This document shows positions 39,250 to 49,221 of a stretch of 64,000 nt of DNA, piece by piece. Origin of the DNA: an uncultured Massilia sp. (GTDB lineage Bacteria; Pseudomonadota; Gammaproteobacteria; Burkholderiales; Burkholderiaceae_D); the NCBI GenBank assembly GCA_913778765.1, contig CAJYXO010000264.1, positions 1 to 64,000 of the forward strand, read 5' to 3'. The translations under genes and the position numbers were made by a program. The notes below the pieces were generated by a model. The model was not told the origin of the DNA. It was given only the letters and a program-made list of their open reading frames with translations, and made no database searches. Numbering within the stretch: the first letter of the stretch is position 1; each line of letters starts with the position of its first letter.

Positions 39250-40083
39250 TCAGGTGTCGGTCGACAGCGTCAGCGCTTCCCATTCGTCGAGCTCGCGCCC
39301 CAGGCCAGCGAGCTTGTCGCGCACCAGTTGCAGCGCATCGCTGCCCAGCAGCAGATGCCGTGGCGGCGCCGCCACCCCGATCACCGCCAGCATCGCGCGC
39401 GCCGCCTTGGCTGGATCGCCCAGCTGCTTGCCGCTCTTTTCCACACGCGCCTTGCGGACCGGATCGAACAGCATGTCGTAGTCCGGAATCGAGCGCGCCG
39501 TTCGCTGCATCGAGCGGCCGGCCCAATCGGTGCGGAAGGAGCCCGGCGCGACCGCGGTGACGGCAATACCGAACGACTCGACTTCCCTGGCGAGCGTTTC
39601 CGAGATCCCTTCCAGCGCGAATTTGCTGCCGCAATAGTAGGCGATGCCGGGCATCGTGATGTAGCCGCCCATCGAGGTGATATTCAGGATATGGCCCCGC
39701 CGACGGGCGCGCATGAACGGCAGGACGGCCTTCATCATGGCGACCGGTCCGAAGACGTTGACGTCGAACTGGCGGCGCATGTCGGACAGCGGCGATTCCT
39801 CCAGGATGCCCTCGTGGCCGTAACCGGCGTTGTTGACGAGGACATCGATGGCGCCAACGGTCGCTTCGATGTCGGCCACGACGCGGTCGATCGCATCGAA
39901 CTGCGTCACGTCGAGCAAGCGTGCGTGTGCACGCCCCGGCCCCAAGGATTCGAAGGCTTCCGCAGCCTGCACGTTCCTGACCGTGCCCACCACGCGATGT
40001 CCATCGGCCAGGGCTTGTTCTGCCAGGGCGCGGCCGAAGCCGCTGCTGACGCCGGTGATCAGCAAGAGTCGATTGGATGTCAT
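39250..40083 (-). CDS. Short-chain dehydrogenase/reductase (SDR)
   Basis: 277 residues, classical SDR. Cofactor motif TGVSSGFGRAL (TGxxxGxG), NNAGYG structural motif, catalytic Ser in ITSMGGYI and YYCGSKFA (YxxxK). Arg in VGTVRN favours NADP(H). Substrate unknown. It is divergent from an AraC-family regulator gene 90 bp away, a pairing in which the regulator usually controls the oxidoreductase. Confidence 0.9.
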   Translation of the reverse strand: MTSNRLLLITGVSSGFGRALAEQALADGHRVVGTVRNVQAAEAFESLGPGRAHARLLDVTQFDAIDRVVADIEATVGAIDVLVNNAGYGHEGILEESPLSDMRRQFDVNVFGPVAMMKAVLPFMRARRRGHILNITSMGGYITMPGIAYYCGSKFALEGISETLAREVESFGIAVTAVAPGSFRTDWAGRSMQRTARSIPDYDMLFDPVRKARVEKSGKQLGDPAKAARAMLAVIGVAAPPRHLLLGSDALQLVRDKLAGLGRELDEWEALTLSTDT

Positions 40084-40173
40084 GTCTGCTTTCCCGAGTT
40101 GAATGAATCCGCATGTTATTCTTCAAGGCTCGGTCATATAAGCCCATATCGGCTGTTTTTCTTGCCTAAAACT

Positions 40174-41118
40174 ATGCCCCAGCAGATCGCCCCCCAGCAG
40201 CGGCGCATGATTCGACTGTTGCGGATGCTCGCACCTGACGAAGGCTACAACCTGACGCCCATCCCCAGCGTCAGGATCCTGCGTTCCGACCGCGCCCTGA
40301 CACGCACCCCGGTGCTCTACGATCCCGGCATCGTCATCGTTTGCCAGGGCCGCAAGCGCGGCTACTTCGGCGACCAACTCTACGTCTACGATGCGCAGCA
40401 TTACCTGGCCGTGTCGGTTCCGGTCCCCTTCGAGATGGAGACCGATGCGACGCCGGAACAGCCGCTGCTGGCCTTGTACATGCACCTCGATTTCACCGTC
40501 GCCGCCGACCTGATGCTGCAGATCGACGGCCAGGCCGCGCCGGACGCCGCAGTTGCTCCGCAAAGCATGGTGTCGACGCCCATCGATGCCGACATGCGCG
40601 ATTCGGTACTGCGCTTCCTGCAAGCGTTGAGCCGGCCGCTGGAAGCGGCGGTACTCGGACCGGGCCTGCTGCGTGAGCTTTATTTTCGGGTGTTGACCGG
40701 TGCGCAGGGCCGCTCGATACGCGAGGCGCTCGCGCTGAAAGGCCAGTACGGGAAAATCGGCCGGGCCTTGCGCCGGATTCATACCGATTACGCGAAGTCG
40801 CTCGACCTCGCGCAGCTGGCGCGCGAAGCGGGGATGAGCATTCCCGCCTTCCACAGCCATTTCAAAGCGATTACACGGACGTCGCCGATGCAGTACCTGA
40901 AATCGACGCGGCTCCACCAGGCCCGCCTGCTCATGGTGCGCAACGACCTGACCGCGGACGCGGCAAGCCATGCAGTGGGCTACACGAGTTCGTCGCAGTT
41001 CAGCCGCGAGTTCCGACGGCTGTTCGGCACGCCGCCGTCGGCTGAGGCAAGACGAATGCGCGCGAGCTTCGCGATACCACCGGCATTCGCTGGCGTCGAA
41101 TTTGTCTCGTCACACTGA
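40174..41118 (+). CDS. AraC-family transcriptional regulator
   Basis: 314 residues from ATG 40174. The N-terminal AraC_N cupin-like domain (about 1-190) includes DPGIVIVCQGRKRGYFGDQ. The C-terminal double HTH (about 205-305) has DLAQLAREAGMSIPAFHSHF and the second helix in HAVGYTSSSQFSREFRRLFG. It probably controls the divergent SDR gene. A decayed copy of the same regulator type occurs at 60503-60813. Confidence 0.9.
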   Translation: MPQQIAPQQRRMIRLLRMLAPDEGYNLTPIPSVRILRSDRALTRTPVLYDPGIVIVCQGRKRGYFGDQLYVYDAQHYLAVSVPVPFEMETDATPEQPLLALYMHLDFTVAADLMLQIDGQAAPDAAVAPQSMVSTPIDADMRDSVLRFLQALSRPLEAAVLGPGLLRELYFRVLTGAQGRSIREALALKGQYGKIGRALRRIHTDYAKSLDLAQLAREAGMSIPAFHSHFKAITRTSPMQYLKSTRLHQARLLMVRNDLTADAASHAVGYTSSSQFSREFRRLFGTPPSAEARRMRASFAIPPAFAGVEFVSSH

Positions 41119-41121
41119 TCG

Positions 41122-41676
41122 CTAGTCCGGCAGCGGCTCGGCGGAAGACGCCGGCGCCGCTGTCTGCGCCCCATTCATCAGCATCGCCAGGAAGGTGTAG
41201 TAGCCGTTCACGCCCATCAGGTCGACCACGCCAGGCTCGCCGAACAGCGCCAGCGCTTTGTCATAGGTGGAGTCCGATACCCGCTTGTGGCGCTGCAGCT
41301 CGATGCAGAACGCGTACACCGCCTCTTCATCGGGCGCCATCGCCGGCGGACGGCGGCGCTGGGCGATGGCCTCGACCACCTCGGCGGCGATGCCGGCCTG
41401 CAGCGCGACCGGCGCGTGGATCGCCCACTCGACCTGCTGGTCCCATTCGCGCGCGGTGACCAGGATCGCCAGCTCGGACAGGCGGGTGCCGATGGCGCTG
41501 CGGTAGCGCAGGTATTCGCCGAGGCGCTGCGCGTGGCCCATCAGTTCCGGGCTGCGCAGCAGCGGCACGAAGGGGCCGTACAGGGCGCCGCGCGGGCCAT
41601 TGACGATATCTCGCGCCGCCTGGCGCTGGGCGTCGGTCCATGCTGCTTGGGGTATCGGGGGCAGGCGGTCGTTCAT
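41122..41676 (-). CDS. Carboxymuconolactone decarboxylase-like protein lacking the CxxC pair
   Basis: 184 residues, helical AhpD/CMD fold: LSELAILVTAREWDQQVEWA, IHAPVALQAGIAAEVVEAIA, and a final helix with VDLMGVNGYYTFLAMLMNG. The redox Cys-x-x-Cys of AhpD-type members is replaced (QQVEW), while the His that follows is kept. So it is not a peroxidase-type member; it may decarboxylate or isomerise a lactone, or bind a ligand. Divergent from the aminotransferase gene (114 bp between). Confidence 0.8.
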   Translation of the reverse strand: MNDRLPPIPQAAWTDAQRQAARDIVNGPRGALYGPFVPLLRSPELMGHAQRLGEYLRYRSAIGTRLSELAILVTAREWDQQVEWAIHAPVALQAGIAAEVVEAIAQRRRPPAMAPDEEAVYAFCIELQRHKRVSDSTYDKALALFGEPGVVDLMGVNGYYTFLAMLMNGAQTAAPASSAEPLPD

Positions 41677-41790
41677 GGCAGCTCAAATAGTGTCTAGAAA
41701 GAAAATATTCGCACGGCGCCCGGCAAAAATCAAAGGAATCCCGGCGGTTCGCGCTTATTTTCAATCGTCAACTTTTTGAAGGGGATTCCG

Positions 41791-43122
41791 ATGAGCCGCA
41801 TCCTTCATCGCAGCCTGCGCCAGACCCCGCCCGTGGCGGTGGGCGGCGACGGCATCTACCTGCTGGACAGCCACGGCAAGACCTATATCGACGCGTGCGG
41901 CGGTGCGGCCGTGTCCTCGCTCGGCCATGGCCATCCCGACGTGATCGCCGCCATGCAGGCGCAGATCGGCCGCTGCGCCTATGCGCACACGGGCTTCTTC
42001 ACCACCGACGTGGCGGAGCGCCTGGCCGACTGCCTGGTGGGGCAGGCGCCGGCCGGCATCGGCGGGGTTTTCCTGGTCTCCGGCGGATCGGAAGCGATGG
42101 AGACCGCGCTCAAGCTGGCGCGCCAGTACTTCGTCGAAGGCGGCGAGGCGCAGCGCAGCGTGTTCATCGCGCGGCGCCAGAGCTGCCACGGGAACACCCT
42201 GGGTGCGCTGGCGGTGAGCGGCAGCGCGTGGCGCCGCCAGCCCTTCGAGCCGCTGCTGATCGACGTGCCGCGGGTGGCGCCCTGCTACGAATACCGCGAC
42301 CGCCTGGAAGGCCAGACCACGGCCCAGTACACCGGCATGCTGCTGGACGAGCTGGAAACGGCCATCCTGCAGGCCGGGCCGGAACGGGTGATCGGCTTCT
42401 GCGCCGAGCCGGTGGCGGGCGTGGACGGCGGCGCCATTCCGCCGACGCCCGGCTACCTGCGCGGGGTGCGCGCGCTGTGCGACAAGTACGGCATCCTGTT
42501 CATCGCCGACGAAGTCACCTGCGGCATGGGACGGACCGGCAGCATGTTCGCGAGCGACCAGGAGGGCGTGGCGCCGGACCTGATCGCGGTGGCGAAAGGC
42601 CTGGGCGCGGGCTACCAGCCGATCGGCGCGGTGCTGGCCAACGGCGCCCTCCTCGAGCGCCTGCGCGGCGCCGACGGCCCCTTCGTGCACGGGCATGCGT
42701 ACGGCGGCCACGCGGTCGCGGCGGCGGCGGCGCTGGCGGTGCTGCAGGCCATCGACCGCAACGACCTGCTGGTGCAAGTGCAGAAGCGCGGCGCCACGCT
42801 GCGGCGCATGCTGGGCGACGTGTTCGCCGCCCATCCGCAGGTCGGCGACATCCGCGGCCGCGGACTGCTGATGGCGCTGGAACTGGTGCGCGACCGCGCC
42901 ACGAAAGCGCCCTTCGATCCGGCGCTGAAACTGCACGCGGCGGTCCAGCGGCAGGCCATGCAGCGCGGCTTGCTGGTGGTTGCGGTGGGCGGGACGGCCG
43001 ACGGCTGGCGCGGCGACCACGTGCTGCTGGCGCCGCCCTTCATCATCAGCGCGGCGCAGTTGTCGGAGATCGTGGCGCGGCTGGAGGAGGCGGTGAACGC
43101 GGCGGTGAAGGAAGTCGTGTAG
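41791..43122 (+). CDS. Class III aminotransferase (PLP-dependent)
   Basis: 443 residues from ATG 41791, with GAAGGGG 7 bp upstream. PLP enzyme of the omega-amino-acid:pyruvate type: FLVSGGSEAMETALKLARQY, Asp in FIADEVTCGMGRTG and the PLP Lys in VAKGLGAGYQP (near residue 269). It transfers an amino group from an omega-amino acid, diamine or similar compound; the substrate cannot be read from the sequence. Confidence 0.88.
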   Translation: MSRILHRSLRQTPPVAVGGDGIYLLDSHGKTYIDACGGAAVSSLGHGHPDVIAAMQAQIGRCAYAHTGFFTTDVAERLADCLVGQAPAGIGGVFLVSGGSEAMETALKLARQYFVEGGEAQRSVFIARRQSCHGNTLGALAVSGSAWRRQPFEPLLIDVPRVAPCYEYRDRLEGQTTAQYTGMLLDELETAILQAGPERVIGFCAEPVAGVDGGAIPPTPGYLRGVRALCDKYGILFIADEVTCGMGRTGSMFASDQEGVAPDLIAVAKGLGAGYQPIGAVLANGALLERLRGADGPFVHGHAYGGHAVAAAAALAVLQAIDRNDLLVQVQKRGATLRRMLGDVFAAHPQVGDIRGRGLLMALELVRDRATKAPFDPALKLHAAVQRQAMQRGLLVVAVGGTADGWRGDHVLLAPPFIISAAQLSEIVARLEEAVNAAVKEVV

Positions 43123-43129
43123 GGTGGGG

Positions 43130-43981
43130 TCAGGGTTTTGCGAACGCCACCACGTCCTGCTGCTGCTCGCCCAGTCCCGCAATCCCCAGGCGCAGCTTGT
43201 CGCCCTTTTTCAGGAAGCGCTGCGGCGTGCGGCCCAGGCCCACGCCCGGCGGGGTGCCGGTGCTGATGATGTCGCCCGGCTCCAGGGTCATGAAGCGCGA
43301 CAGGTAGCTGACGATTTGCGCCACCGTGAAGATCATGTTCGAGGTATTCCCGGTCTGCATGCGCTTGCCGTTCAGTTCCAGGTAGAGGTCCAGGTCCTGC
43401 ACGTCGAAGATCTCGTCCTTCGTGACCAGGAAAGGGCCGACCGGGCCGAAGGTGTCGCAGCCCTTGCCCTTGTCCCACTGCGAACCCATCTCGAACTGGA
43501 AGGCGCGCTCCGACAGGTCGTTGACCACGCAATAGCCGGCCACGTACTTCAGGGCGTCGGCTTCGCTGACGTACTGCGCGCGCTCGCCGATCACCACGCC
43601 CAGCTCGACTTCCCAGTCGGTTTTCTTCGAGCCCTGCGGCAGGCGGACCGGGTCGTCCGGGCCGGACAGGCAGCTGATCGCCTTCATGAACAGGATCGGC
43701 TCCTTCGGGATCGGCGCGCCCACTTCGGCCGCGTGGTCCGAGTAGTTCATGCCGATGCCGATGAATTTGCCGACGCCCTTGACCGGCACGCCGATGCGCG
43801 GTTCGCCGCGCACGACCGGCAAGGTCTTCCAGTCGATCTTGGCCAGCTTGCGCAGCGCCTTTTCGGACAGCACCGACGCATCGATATCGTCGATGACGCC
43901 GGCCAGCGAGCGCAGGCGCCCTTCTTCGTCGAACAAACCGGGCTTTTCCTTACCGGGACGGCCGTAACGCACTAACCTCAT
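43130..43981 (-). CDS. Fumarylacetoacetate-hydrolase-family protein
   Basis: 283 residues. FIGIGMNYSDHAAE opens the FAH domain. Metal ligands are in DWEVELGVVIG and KGCDTFGPVGPFLV. The late block DIISTGTPPGVGLG is typical of ureidoglycolate lyase-like and 2-hydroxyhepta-2,4-diene-1,7-dioate isomerase-like members. Such enzymes cleave or isomerise acylpyruvates and related acids. The gene is convergent with the aminotransferase. The exact reaction is not resolved. Confidence 0.87.
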   Translation of the reverse strand: MRLVRYGRPGKEKPGLFDEEGRLRSLAGVIDDIDASVLSEKALRKLAKIDWKTLPVVRGEPRIGVPVKGVGKFIGIGMNYSDHAAEVGAPIPKEPILFMKAISCLSGPDDPVRLPQGSKKTDWEVELGVVIGERAQYVSEADALKYVAGYCVVNDLSERAFQFEMGSQWDKGKGCDTFGPVGPFLVTKDEIFDVQDLDLYLELNGKRMQTGNTSNMIFTVAQIVSYLSRFMTLEPGDIISTGTPPGVGLGRTPQRFLKKGDKLRLGIAGLGEQQQDVVAFAKP

Positions 43982-44120
43982 ATTCGTGTTCCTGTGGATG
44001 CATGGGAATCGTCCATTTTACCGCTTCTTGTGACAGCGCAAGCCCGGGCCACGAGGCCGGTCGTACTGTAATCAATGCACTTTAGAAACTTTGCATCACC
44101 TATTCTTTCCTGGAGAAGCC

Positions 44121-45866
44121 ATGCTGAAAAAATTGCGGATCGGTCCCAAACTGCTGCTGGCGCCGGCCCTGGTGCTGCTGTTGCTGCTGCTGTTGTCCGG
44201 CGCGGCCTACTACGGCATGGTGCGCCAGAATGCTTCGCTGGAGAACATGGTGCAGGTCCGCACCGCGCGCCTGCAGGCGGCAGCCGACATCGCCGGCGAC
44301 GCCAAGTATGCGCATGCCGGCATCTACCAGTTGCTGGCGTCGATGGCGGGCAGCTTTGCCCAGGACCGCATCAAGGCCATGATGACCGACATCGGCAAGA
44401 AGCACGAGGCGATCCAGGCCCGGCTGGGCGAGCTGTCGAAGGTGGCCGAGCCCGCCGAGCGAACCCTGATCGACGCCTCGGCCGCGGCGCTGGCGGCCTA
44501 CCACAAGAGCGTCACCGATTGCATCGACCTGGCCCAGCTCGACCAGTCGACCGCCACCGGCGCGATGCAGACCGCGGAGAAACGCTTCCTGGTCCTGAAT
44601 GCCAACCTGGCCCAGCTGGCGACGCTGGAGCGCGACCTGAGCGGACAAGCCTATGCCGCCGCCAAATCCGAATTCCGCAGGCTGGGCGCGACCATGGCCG
44701 GGCTGGTGCTGCTGTCGATCTCGCTGTCGCTGGTGGTGACCATGCTGGTGCGGCGCGCGATGCTGAAGGATATCCACGACATCTCGACGGCGGTCGGCGA
44801 ACTGGCCGAAGGCCGGCTGACCAGCGTGTCCGCCAACGACGGCCGCGACGAGATCGCCGAAGCCTCGCGCGCGCTCGACCACACCATCGCCACCCTGAAC
44901 GCGACCCTGCGCAGCATCACGGGCTCGGTGCGCTCGATCGACACCGCGTCCAAGGAGATCGCCAGCGGTAACCTGGACCTGTCGGCGCGCACCGAAATGC
45001 AGGCCAGCTCGCTCGAAGAGACGGCCAGCGCGGTGGAGACCCTGACCCAGGCGGTCAAGAAGAACGCCGAGAACGCGCGCCAGGCGGCGGGACTGGCGGC
45101 CGAAGCCAGCAAGCTGGCCTCGAGCGGCGGCGCGGCGGTGGACCGCGCAGTCAACACGATGGAATCGATCCGCGCCAGTTCGCGCAAGATCGTCGAGATC
45201 ATCGGCGTCATCGACGGCATCTCCTTCCAGACCAACCTGCTGGCGCTGAACGCGGCGGTGGAAGCCGCGCGCGCAGGCGAACAGGGACGCGGCTTCGCGG
45301 TGGTCGCGGCCGAGGTGCGGACATTGGCCCAGCGTTCGGCTTCGGCGGCCAGGGAGATCAAGGCGCTGATCGCCGACTCGGTGGCGATCATCGACAACGG
45401 CAGCGAATCGGTCAACGAGGCCGGCGCCAGCATGGGCAGCGTGGTGGCGTCGGTCCAGCAGGTCAACGACATCATCAACCGCATCAGCACCGCCAGCGAC
45501 GAGCAGGCCGACGGCATCGGCGAAGTGAATCGCGCGGTCGGGCAGATGGACGACATGACGCAGCAGAACGCCGCCCTGGTCGAACAGGCGGCCGCCGCGG
45601 CATCCAGCCTGCACGAACAGACGGTCAACCTGGCGCGCGCGATCTCGATCTTCAAGATCGAAGGTGCGGAAGTGACTGAGGAAGCCGATACCGATGCGGA
45701 TTCGGCGCTGGCGACGCCGGAAGAAGACGCGGACTTTGCCGTCCCCGCCGAGCGCCGCGCCACGGGCAGCCCGATGCGCAACCAGCGCCGCGCCCTGCCC
45801 GACCAGAGCCGCAAGCCGGGCCGCGAACAGGCCCAGCGCAGCCGGCCGCGCAGCGCCCGCGCTTGA
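44121..45866 (+). CDS. Methyl-accepting chemotaxis protein
   Basis: 581 residues from ATG 44121 (TGGAGAAG upstream). TM1 (about 10-31) is followed by a periplasmic four-helix-bundle sensor (32-190), TM2 (about 191-213), a HAMP domain and a long cytoplasmic coiled coil. The signalling hairpin tip is [17 protein letters not shown]. No CheR/CheB-binding pentapeptide is seen at the C terminus; instead there is a basic tail rich in Arg. The ligand is unknown. A strong terminator follows. Confidence 0.93.
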   Translation: MLKKLRIGPKLLLAPALVLLLLLLLSGAAYYGMVRQNASLENMVQVRTARLQAAADIAGDAKYAHAGIYQLLASMAGSFAQDRIKAMMTDIGKKHEAIQARLGELSKVAEPAERTLIDASAAALAAYHKSVTDCIDLAQLDQSTATGAMQTAEKRFLVLNANLAQLATLERDLSGQAYAAAKSEFRRLGATMAGLVLLSISLSLVVTMLVRRAMLKDIHDISTAVGELAEGRLTSVSANDGRDEIAEASRALDHTIATLNATLRSITGSVRSIDTASKEIASGNLDLSARTEMQASSLEETASAVETLTQAVKKNAENARQAAGLAAEASKLASSGGAAVDRAVNTMESIRASSRKIVEIIGVIDGISFQTNLLALNAAVEAARAGEQGRGFAVVAAEVRTLAQRSASAAREIKALIADSVAIIDNGSESVNEAGASMGSVVASVQQVNDIINRISTASDEQADGIGEVNRAVGQMDDMTQQNAALVEQAAAAASSLHEQTVNLARAISIFKIEGAEVTEEADTDADSALATPEEDADFAVPAERRATGSPMRNQRRALPDQSRKPGREQAQRSRPRSARA

Positions 45867-45889
45867 ATCGCCTGGCGTTTGCAATGAAG

Positions 45890-45916
45890 AAGGGGCCCTG
45901 CGCGGGCCCCTTTTCT
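45890..45916 (+). terminator. Intrinsic terminator after the chemoreceptor gene
   Basis: aaggggccc and gggcccctt pair around the loop tgcgc and are followed by ttct. It lies 24 bp past the stop and touches the end of the convergent MFS gene, so it may serve both strands. Confidence 0.8.
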
Positions 45917-47177
45917 ATGACGGCTGGCGCGCCGGCGCCGGGTCGATGAAGGATGAAGTCTGCGCGGCCTGACGATGGTGCAGCAGCGCGATCGCCGCCA
46001 CGCACAATGCGGACACCGCCAGCGCCACGCTGCTGATCCAGAACAGGATGGCGTAGGAAGTCCGTCCGTCCATGACCGCCACCATCGCGCTCGCGCCGCC
46101 GGCCTGGGCCAGCGAGAAGCACAGGTTCATCGCGGTCCAGTTGCGCCGGTGCCGGGCGGCGCCGCCGATCTCGAGGGCATAGCTGGAGGCCGCACCGACG
46201 ATCCCCGGCGAAAAGAAGCCGACCAACACCGACGACACCAGCAGGGCCGGCGTGCCGGTCGCCACCAGCGGCAGGGCCACGCCGAGCGCCTTCAGGGCAA
46301 AGCCGATGCCCAGCGTGCGGGCCAGGCCGAAGCGGTCGGCCAGCACCCCGGTCAGGTAGGGACCGCAGGCGGCGCCGGCGCCGAAGCAGCCCCAGAAGAA
46401 CCCGGCCGCGGCCAGAGGGCGGTGCAGCTCGCGCGTGATGTAGTCGGCCCAGAACAGCGTGTGCGGCAGGTAGCCGATGGCGTTCAGCGTATAGGCCAGG
46501 CACAGCAGCATGATGGGGCCGGAAAAGCCCAGCCAGGCACGCGGCTTGCCGGCGTTCGTGCTGGCCGGGGCAAGCGCCGGCGTGACGGACGGCGTGACGG
46601 ACGGCGCAGCCCGCCAGTAGCGCCAGGACGCGGCGGTGAGCAGCGCACAGATGCCGCCCAGGCCCAGCCAGGCCGGCACCAGGCCGTGGACGGCCAGGCT
46701 GGGCACCACGGTGGCCGCGGCGACGATGCCGAGCCCGACGCCCGAGAAGATCAGCCCGGCCACCCGGCCGCGCCGCTCCGCCGCCACGCGCGGCAGGATC
46801 AGCACCGGTGCCTGCACCATCAGGACCGCGCCGCAGGCGCCGGCCACCACGCGCCAGAACAGGAACCACGGCAGGCCGCCGCCGCGCCAGGCGCAGGCGA
46901 ACAGGCTGAGCGCGCACAGCAGCATCGACCAGCGCACCAGCCAGCCCGGCTGGAAACGGCCGGCCAGCAGGGCCGCCACGCCGATGCCGAGCAGGTAGCC
47001 GGTGAGATTGGCGGCGCCCAGGTGGCCGGCGGCTTCGCGGCCGAACCAGCCCTGCTGCACCAGCACCGGCAGGATCGCCACGTAGGCGAAGCGGGCGACG
47101 CCGACACCGGTCAACGTGGCCGCCATGCCGCACAGGCCGGGTACGGCCCCGGCGGCACGCGTGCGCCATGCCTTCAT
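45915..47177 (-). CDS. MFS transporter, YbfB/YjiJ type
   Basis: About 420 residues with 12 predicted membrane helices. The N-terminal helix GVGVARFAYVAILPVL and LTGYLLGIGVAALLAGRF are typical of the YbfB/YjiJ group. Start choice: ATG 47177 (4 bp after the previous stop) or 47201 (overlapping it); neither has a clear Shine-Dalgarno sequence. It follows the FAD/NAD(P)-binding gene so tightly that the two must be one unit, so it probably exports or imports that enzyme's product or substrate. Confidence 0.83.
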   Translation of the reverse strand: MKAWRTRAAGAVPGLCGMAATLTGVGVARFAYVAILPVLVQQGWFGREAAGHLGAANLTGYLLGIGVAALLAGRFQPGWLVRWSMLLCALSLFACAWRGGGLPWFLFWRVVAGACGAVLMVQAPVLILPRVAAERRGRVAGLIFSGVGLGIVAAATVVPSLAVHGLVPAWLGLGGICALLTAASWRYWRAAPSVTPSVTPALAPASTNAGKPRAWLGFSGPIMLLCLAYTLNAIGYLPHTLFWADYITRELHRPLAAAGFFWGCFGAGAACGPYLTGVLADRFGLARTLGIGFALKALGVALPLVATGTPALLVSSVLVGFFSPGIVGAASSYALEIGGAARHRRNWTAMNLCFSLAQAGGASAMVAVMDGRTSYAILFWISSVALAVSALCVAAIALLHHRQAAQTSSFIDPAPARQPS

Positions 47178-47181
47178 GGGC

Positions 47182-49221
47182 TCAGGCCGCGGCCAGGTCA
47201 TTGGCCGGTAGGCGCGCCAGGTCCTGCTGCGGCGGCTGCGGCCACTCCTCGAGCGCGCAGGCCGGCGCCACGCTGTCGACGGCGCTCGCCGGCAGCGCTT
47301 CGGCGATCGGCTGCGGCTGCGGCTGCGGCTGCAACTGCGGCGCCTGCGCGTTGCGCCGTGCGATCGCCTCCATCATGCCGCCGACGGCGCGGCCGGCATC
47401 GACCATGGTGGTCGAATTCGCGCCCGGCCGCGGCAGCACGAAGGTGTAGAACTTGCAGCCTTCGACCAACGTGCCGAGCGCCCACAGCGACGCCTGCACG
47501 CCACCGGCGCCGACCACGTTCATGTTGCGGTCGACGGCGATGCCGCCGGGATGGAAGCTGCCGTTCATGAAAGGCTTGACGATGCCGCGCTTGACCATCT
47601 TGCGCATCAGCGGCGACTTGTCCTCGAGGGGGCCGGGCAGCGAGGCGCGGGCGCGCACCAGCACGTTGGCCTGGACGCTTTCGCCGCGCCAGTGGCTGTG
47701 CACCACGAAGCAGCCGGCGTCTTCGTCGTACTCGCTGCGCGCGCCGGGGCCGAAATCGGCGCGCACGATGCCGGCGTCCATCAGCGCCAGCCACTGGGCG
47801 ATGCGCTCCTTCGGCGGGCCGACCGCGAGTCGGTTCATCACCGGCAGGAATTCGCTCAGCACCCAGCGGTGCGACTGCTCGGTCAGGCCGGCGAAATCGA
47901 TCGCGCTGCGGATCACGTCGCGCACGTCGCGCAGCACGTCGCAGGCCGACTTCACGGGGCTGTTCAGGTTGCCGAGCAGGGCCTGCTCGAAATCGCGCCA
48001 CATGAAACCGCGCAGCCAGTCGTCGTACTGGCGGCGGCTTTGCAGCGCACGGCCCGGAATCGGGGCCACCATGGCGTCCCACGAAAGCTGGTCTCGGCGC
48101 GGCACGTGCTTGTCGATCAGGGCCTGGCGCACCTGCGCGTTCTCGGCGGCCAGGAACTCGTTGCTGAAGACCAGCGCGGTGAGGCGGTCGCGGTGCTGGT
48201 GCAGGTAGGAGAAGTAATAGGAGAACTGCATGTCGCACCACAGCAGCGGCATGATCTGCTGCTGGAAATCGAGCTGCCCTTCCGGGGTATTGGCACGCAG
48301 TTCCTCGACCTTGGCCAGGGTCAGGAACTTGGCCTTGTATTGGCCAAAGACGCCTTTCTGGTTGACCGCGCGCGCCGTCAGCGGCAGGCCGGAACGCGCG
48401 TACAGCAGGATCTGCGGTTCCTTGCCCGACGGCCGGTAGCGCAGGCGCCCGGCCGGTTCCATCTTCCCGCAGGGTTCGAACACGCCGCCGCGCGCGGTGG
48501 TGAGCTGGGCCACCAGGTCGCAGGTGGTCAGGCCCATGCCTTCGATCGCGACGGTGTCCCTTTCGGTCACGCCCGACACCGCGTTGCGGATCGGGTAAGG
48601 CTCCAGCACCAGCTGCAGGCGCGGATTGCGTTCGCGGCCGGCTTCCACTTTGCGCATCAGCTCGCGTTCGGATTCGCTCGGGATCTTGCGGGCGTGGCCG
48701 GTGGTCAGGTAGACGAAGTCGGCCGGATAGGCCTGGCCGTCATACGACACCTGCCAGCCGTCGCCCTTCCACTCCAGGTCCTCGACCGTGGAGAAGTTGT
48801 GCAGGTAGATCGTCACGTGCGGCGGCGCCAGCTTCTTCACGTATTCGAAGCACCAGCGCAGATAGTCGCCGAACAGGGCGCGCGAGTAGTAGCCGTTGCG
48901 GTCGATGTCGACATGGCCGGCCTGCGCGCCAGGCGCACTGCCGCTCTTGCTGCTGAGCCAATCGGCAAACGAGGGACCGTACAGCAGGGGACCGCCGCCG
49001 CGCACCGTGTCGTCGGAAAACTGGGTCATTTGGCAGGCCACCGTGTTCACCAGCAGGCAGGCGCCCTGGTCGGTCGTGTGGCAGCCGGGGCCGAACTCCT
49101 TGCCGTCGAAGACGTACAGTTCGAGCGGGGTGGCGCTCGCATCATTCCTGGCATAAGCAATGATGCGATCGAACACGGACAGGCCGCGCGGGCCCAGTCC
49201 GATAATTGCAATCTTGTACAT
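47182..49221 (-). CDS. FAD/NAD(P)-binding oxidoreductase-like protein (large)
   Basis: 679 residues. The N-terminal dinucleotide fold is KIAIIGLGPRGLSVFDRI. LLVNTVACQMTQFSD and LTTGHARKIPSESER are typical of the FAD-NAD(P)-binding family (PF13454), and FMNGSFHPGGIAVDRNMNVV lies near the C terminus. Members occur with natural-product and siderophore genes, but no biosynthetic genes are adjacent here. The last 60 residues include a QP repeat encoded by tandem ctgcgg units (plus-strand 47311-47340). No signal peptide. Substrate unknown; operon partner is the MFS transporter. Confidence 0.75.
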   Translation of the reverse strand: MYKIAIIGLGPRGLSVFDRIIAYARNDASATPLELYVFDGKEFGPGCHTTDQGACLLVNTVACQMTQFSDDTVRGGGPLLYGPSFADWLSSKSGSAPGAQAGHVDIDRNGYYSRALFGDYLRWCFEYVKKLAPPHVTIYLHNFSTVEDLEWKGDGWQVSYDGQAYPADFVYLTTGHARKIPSESERELMRKVEAGRERNPRLQLVLEPYPIRNAVSGVTERDTVAIEGMGLTTCDLVAQLTTARGGVFEPCGKMEPAGRLRYRPSGKEPQILLYARSGLPLTARAVNQKGVFGQYKAKFLTLAKVEELRANTPEGQLDFQQQIMPLLWCDMQFSYYFSYLHQHRDRLTALVFSNEFLAAENAQVRQALIDKHVPRRDQLSWDAMVAPIPGRALQSRRQYDDWLRGFMWRDFEQALLGNLNSPVKSACDVLRDVRDVIRSAIDFAGLTEQSHRWVLSEFLPVMNRLAVGPPKERIAQWLALMDAGIVRADFGPGARSEYDEDAGCFVVHSHWRGESVQANVLVRARASLPGPLEDKSPLMRKMVKRGIVKPFMNGSFHPGGIAVDRNMNVVGAGGVQASLWALGTLVEGCKFYTFVLPRPGANSTTMVDAGRAVGGMMEAIARRNAQAPQLQPQPQPQPIAEALPASAVDSVAPACALEEWPQPPQQDLARLPANDLAAA

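Noticed and set aside
41776-41790. TTG start five codons upstream for the aminotransferase
   Set aside because: The ATG at 41791 has a well-placed GAAGGGG ribosome site, which the TTG would overlap.
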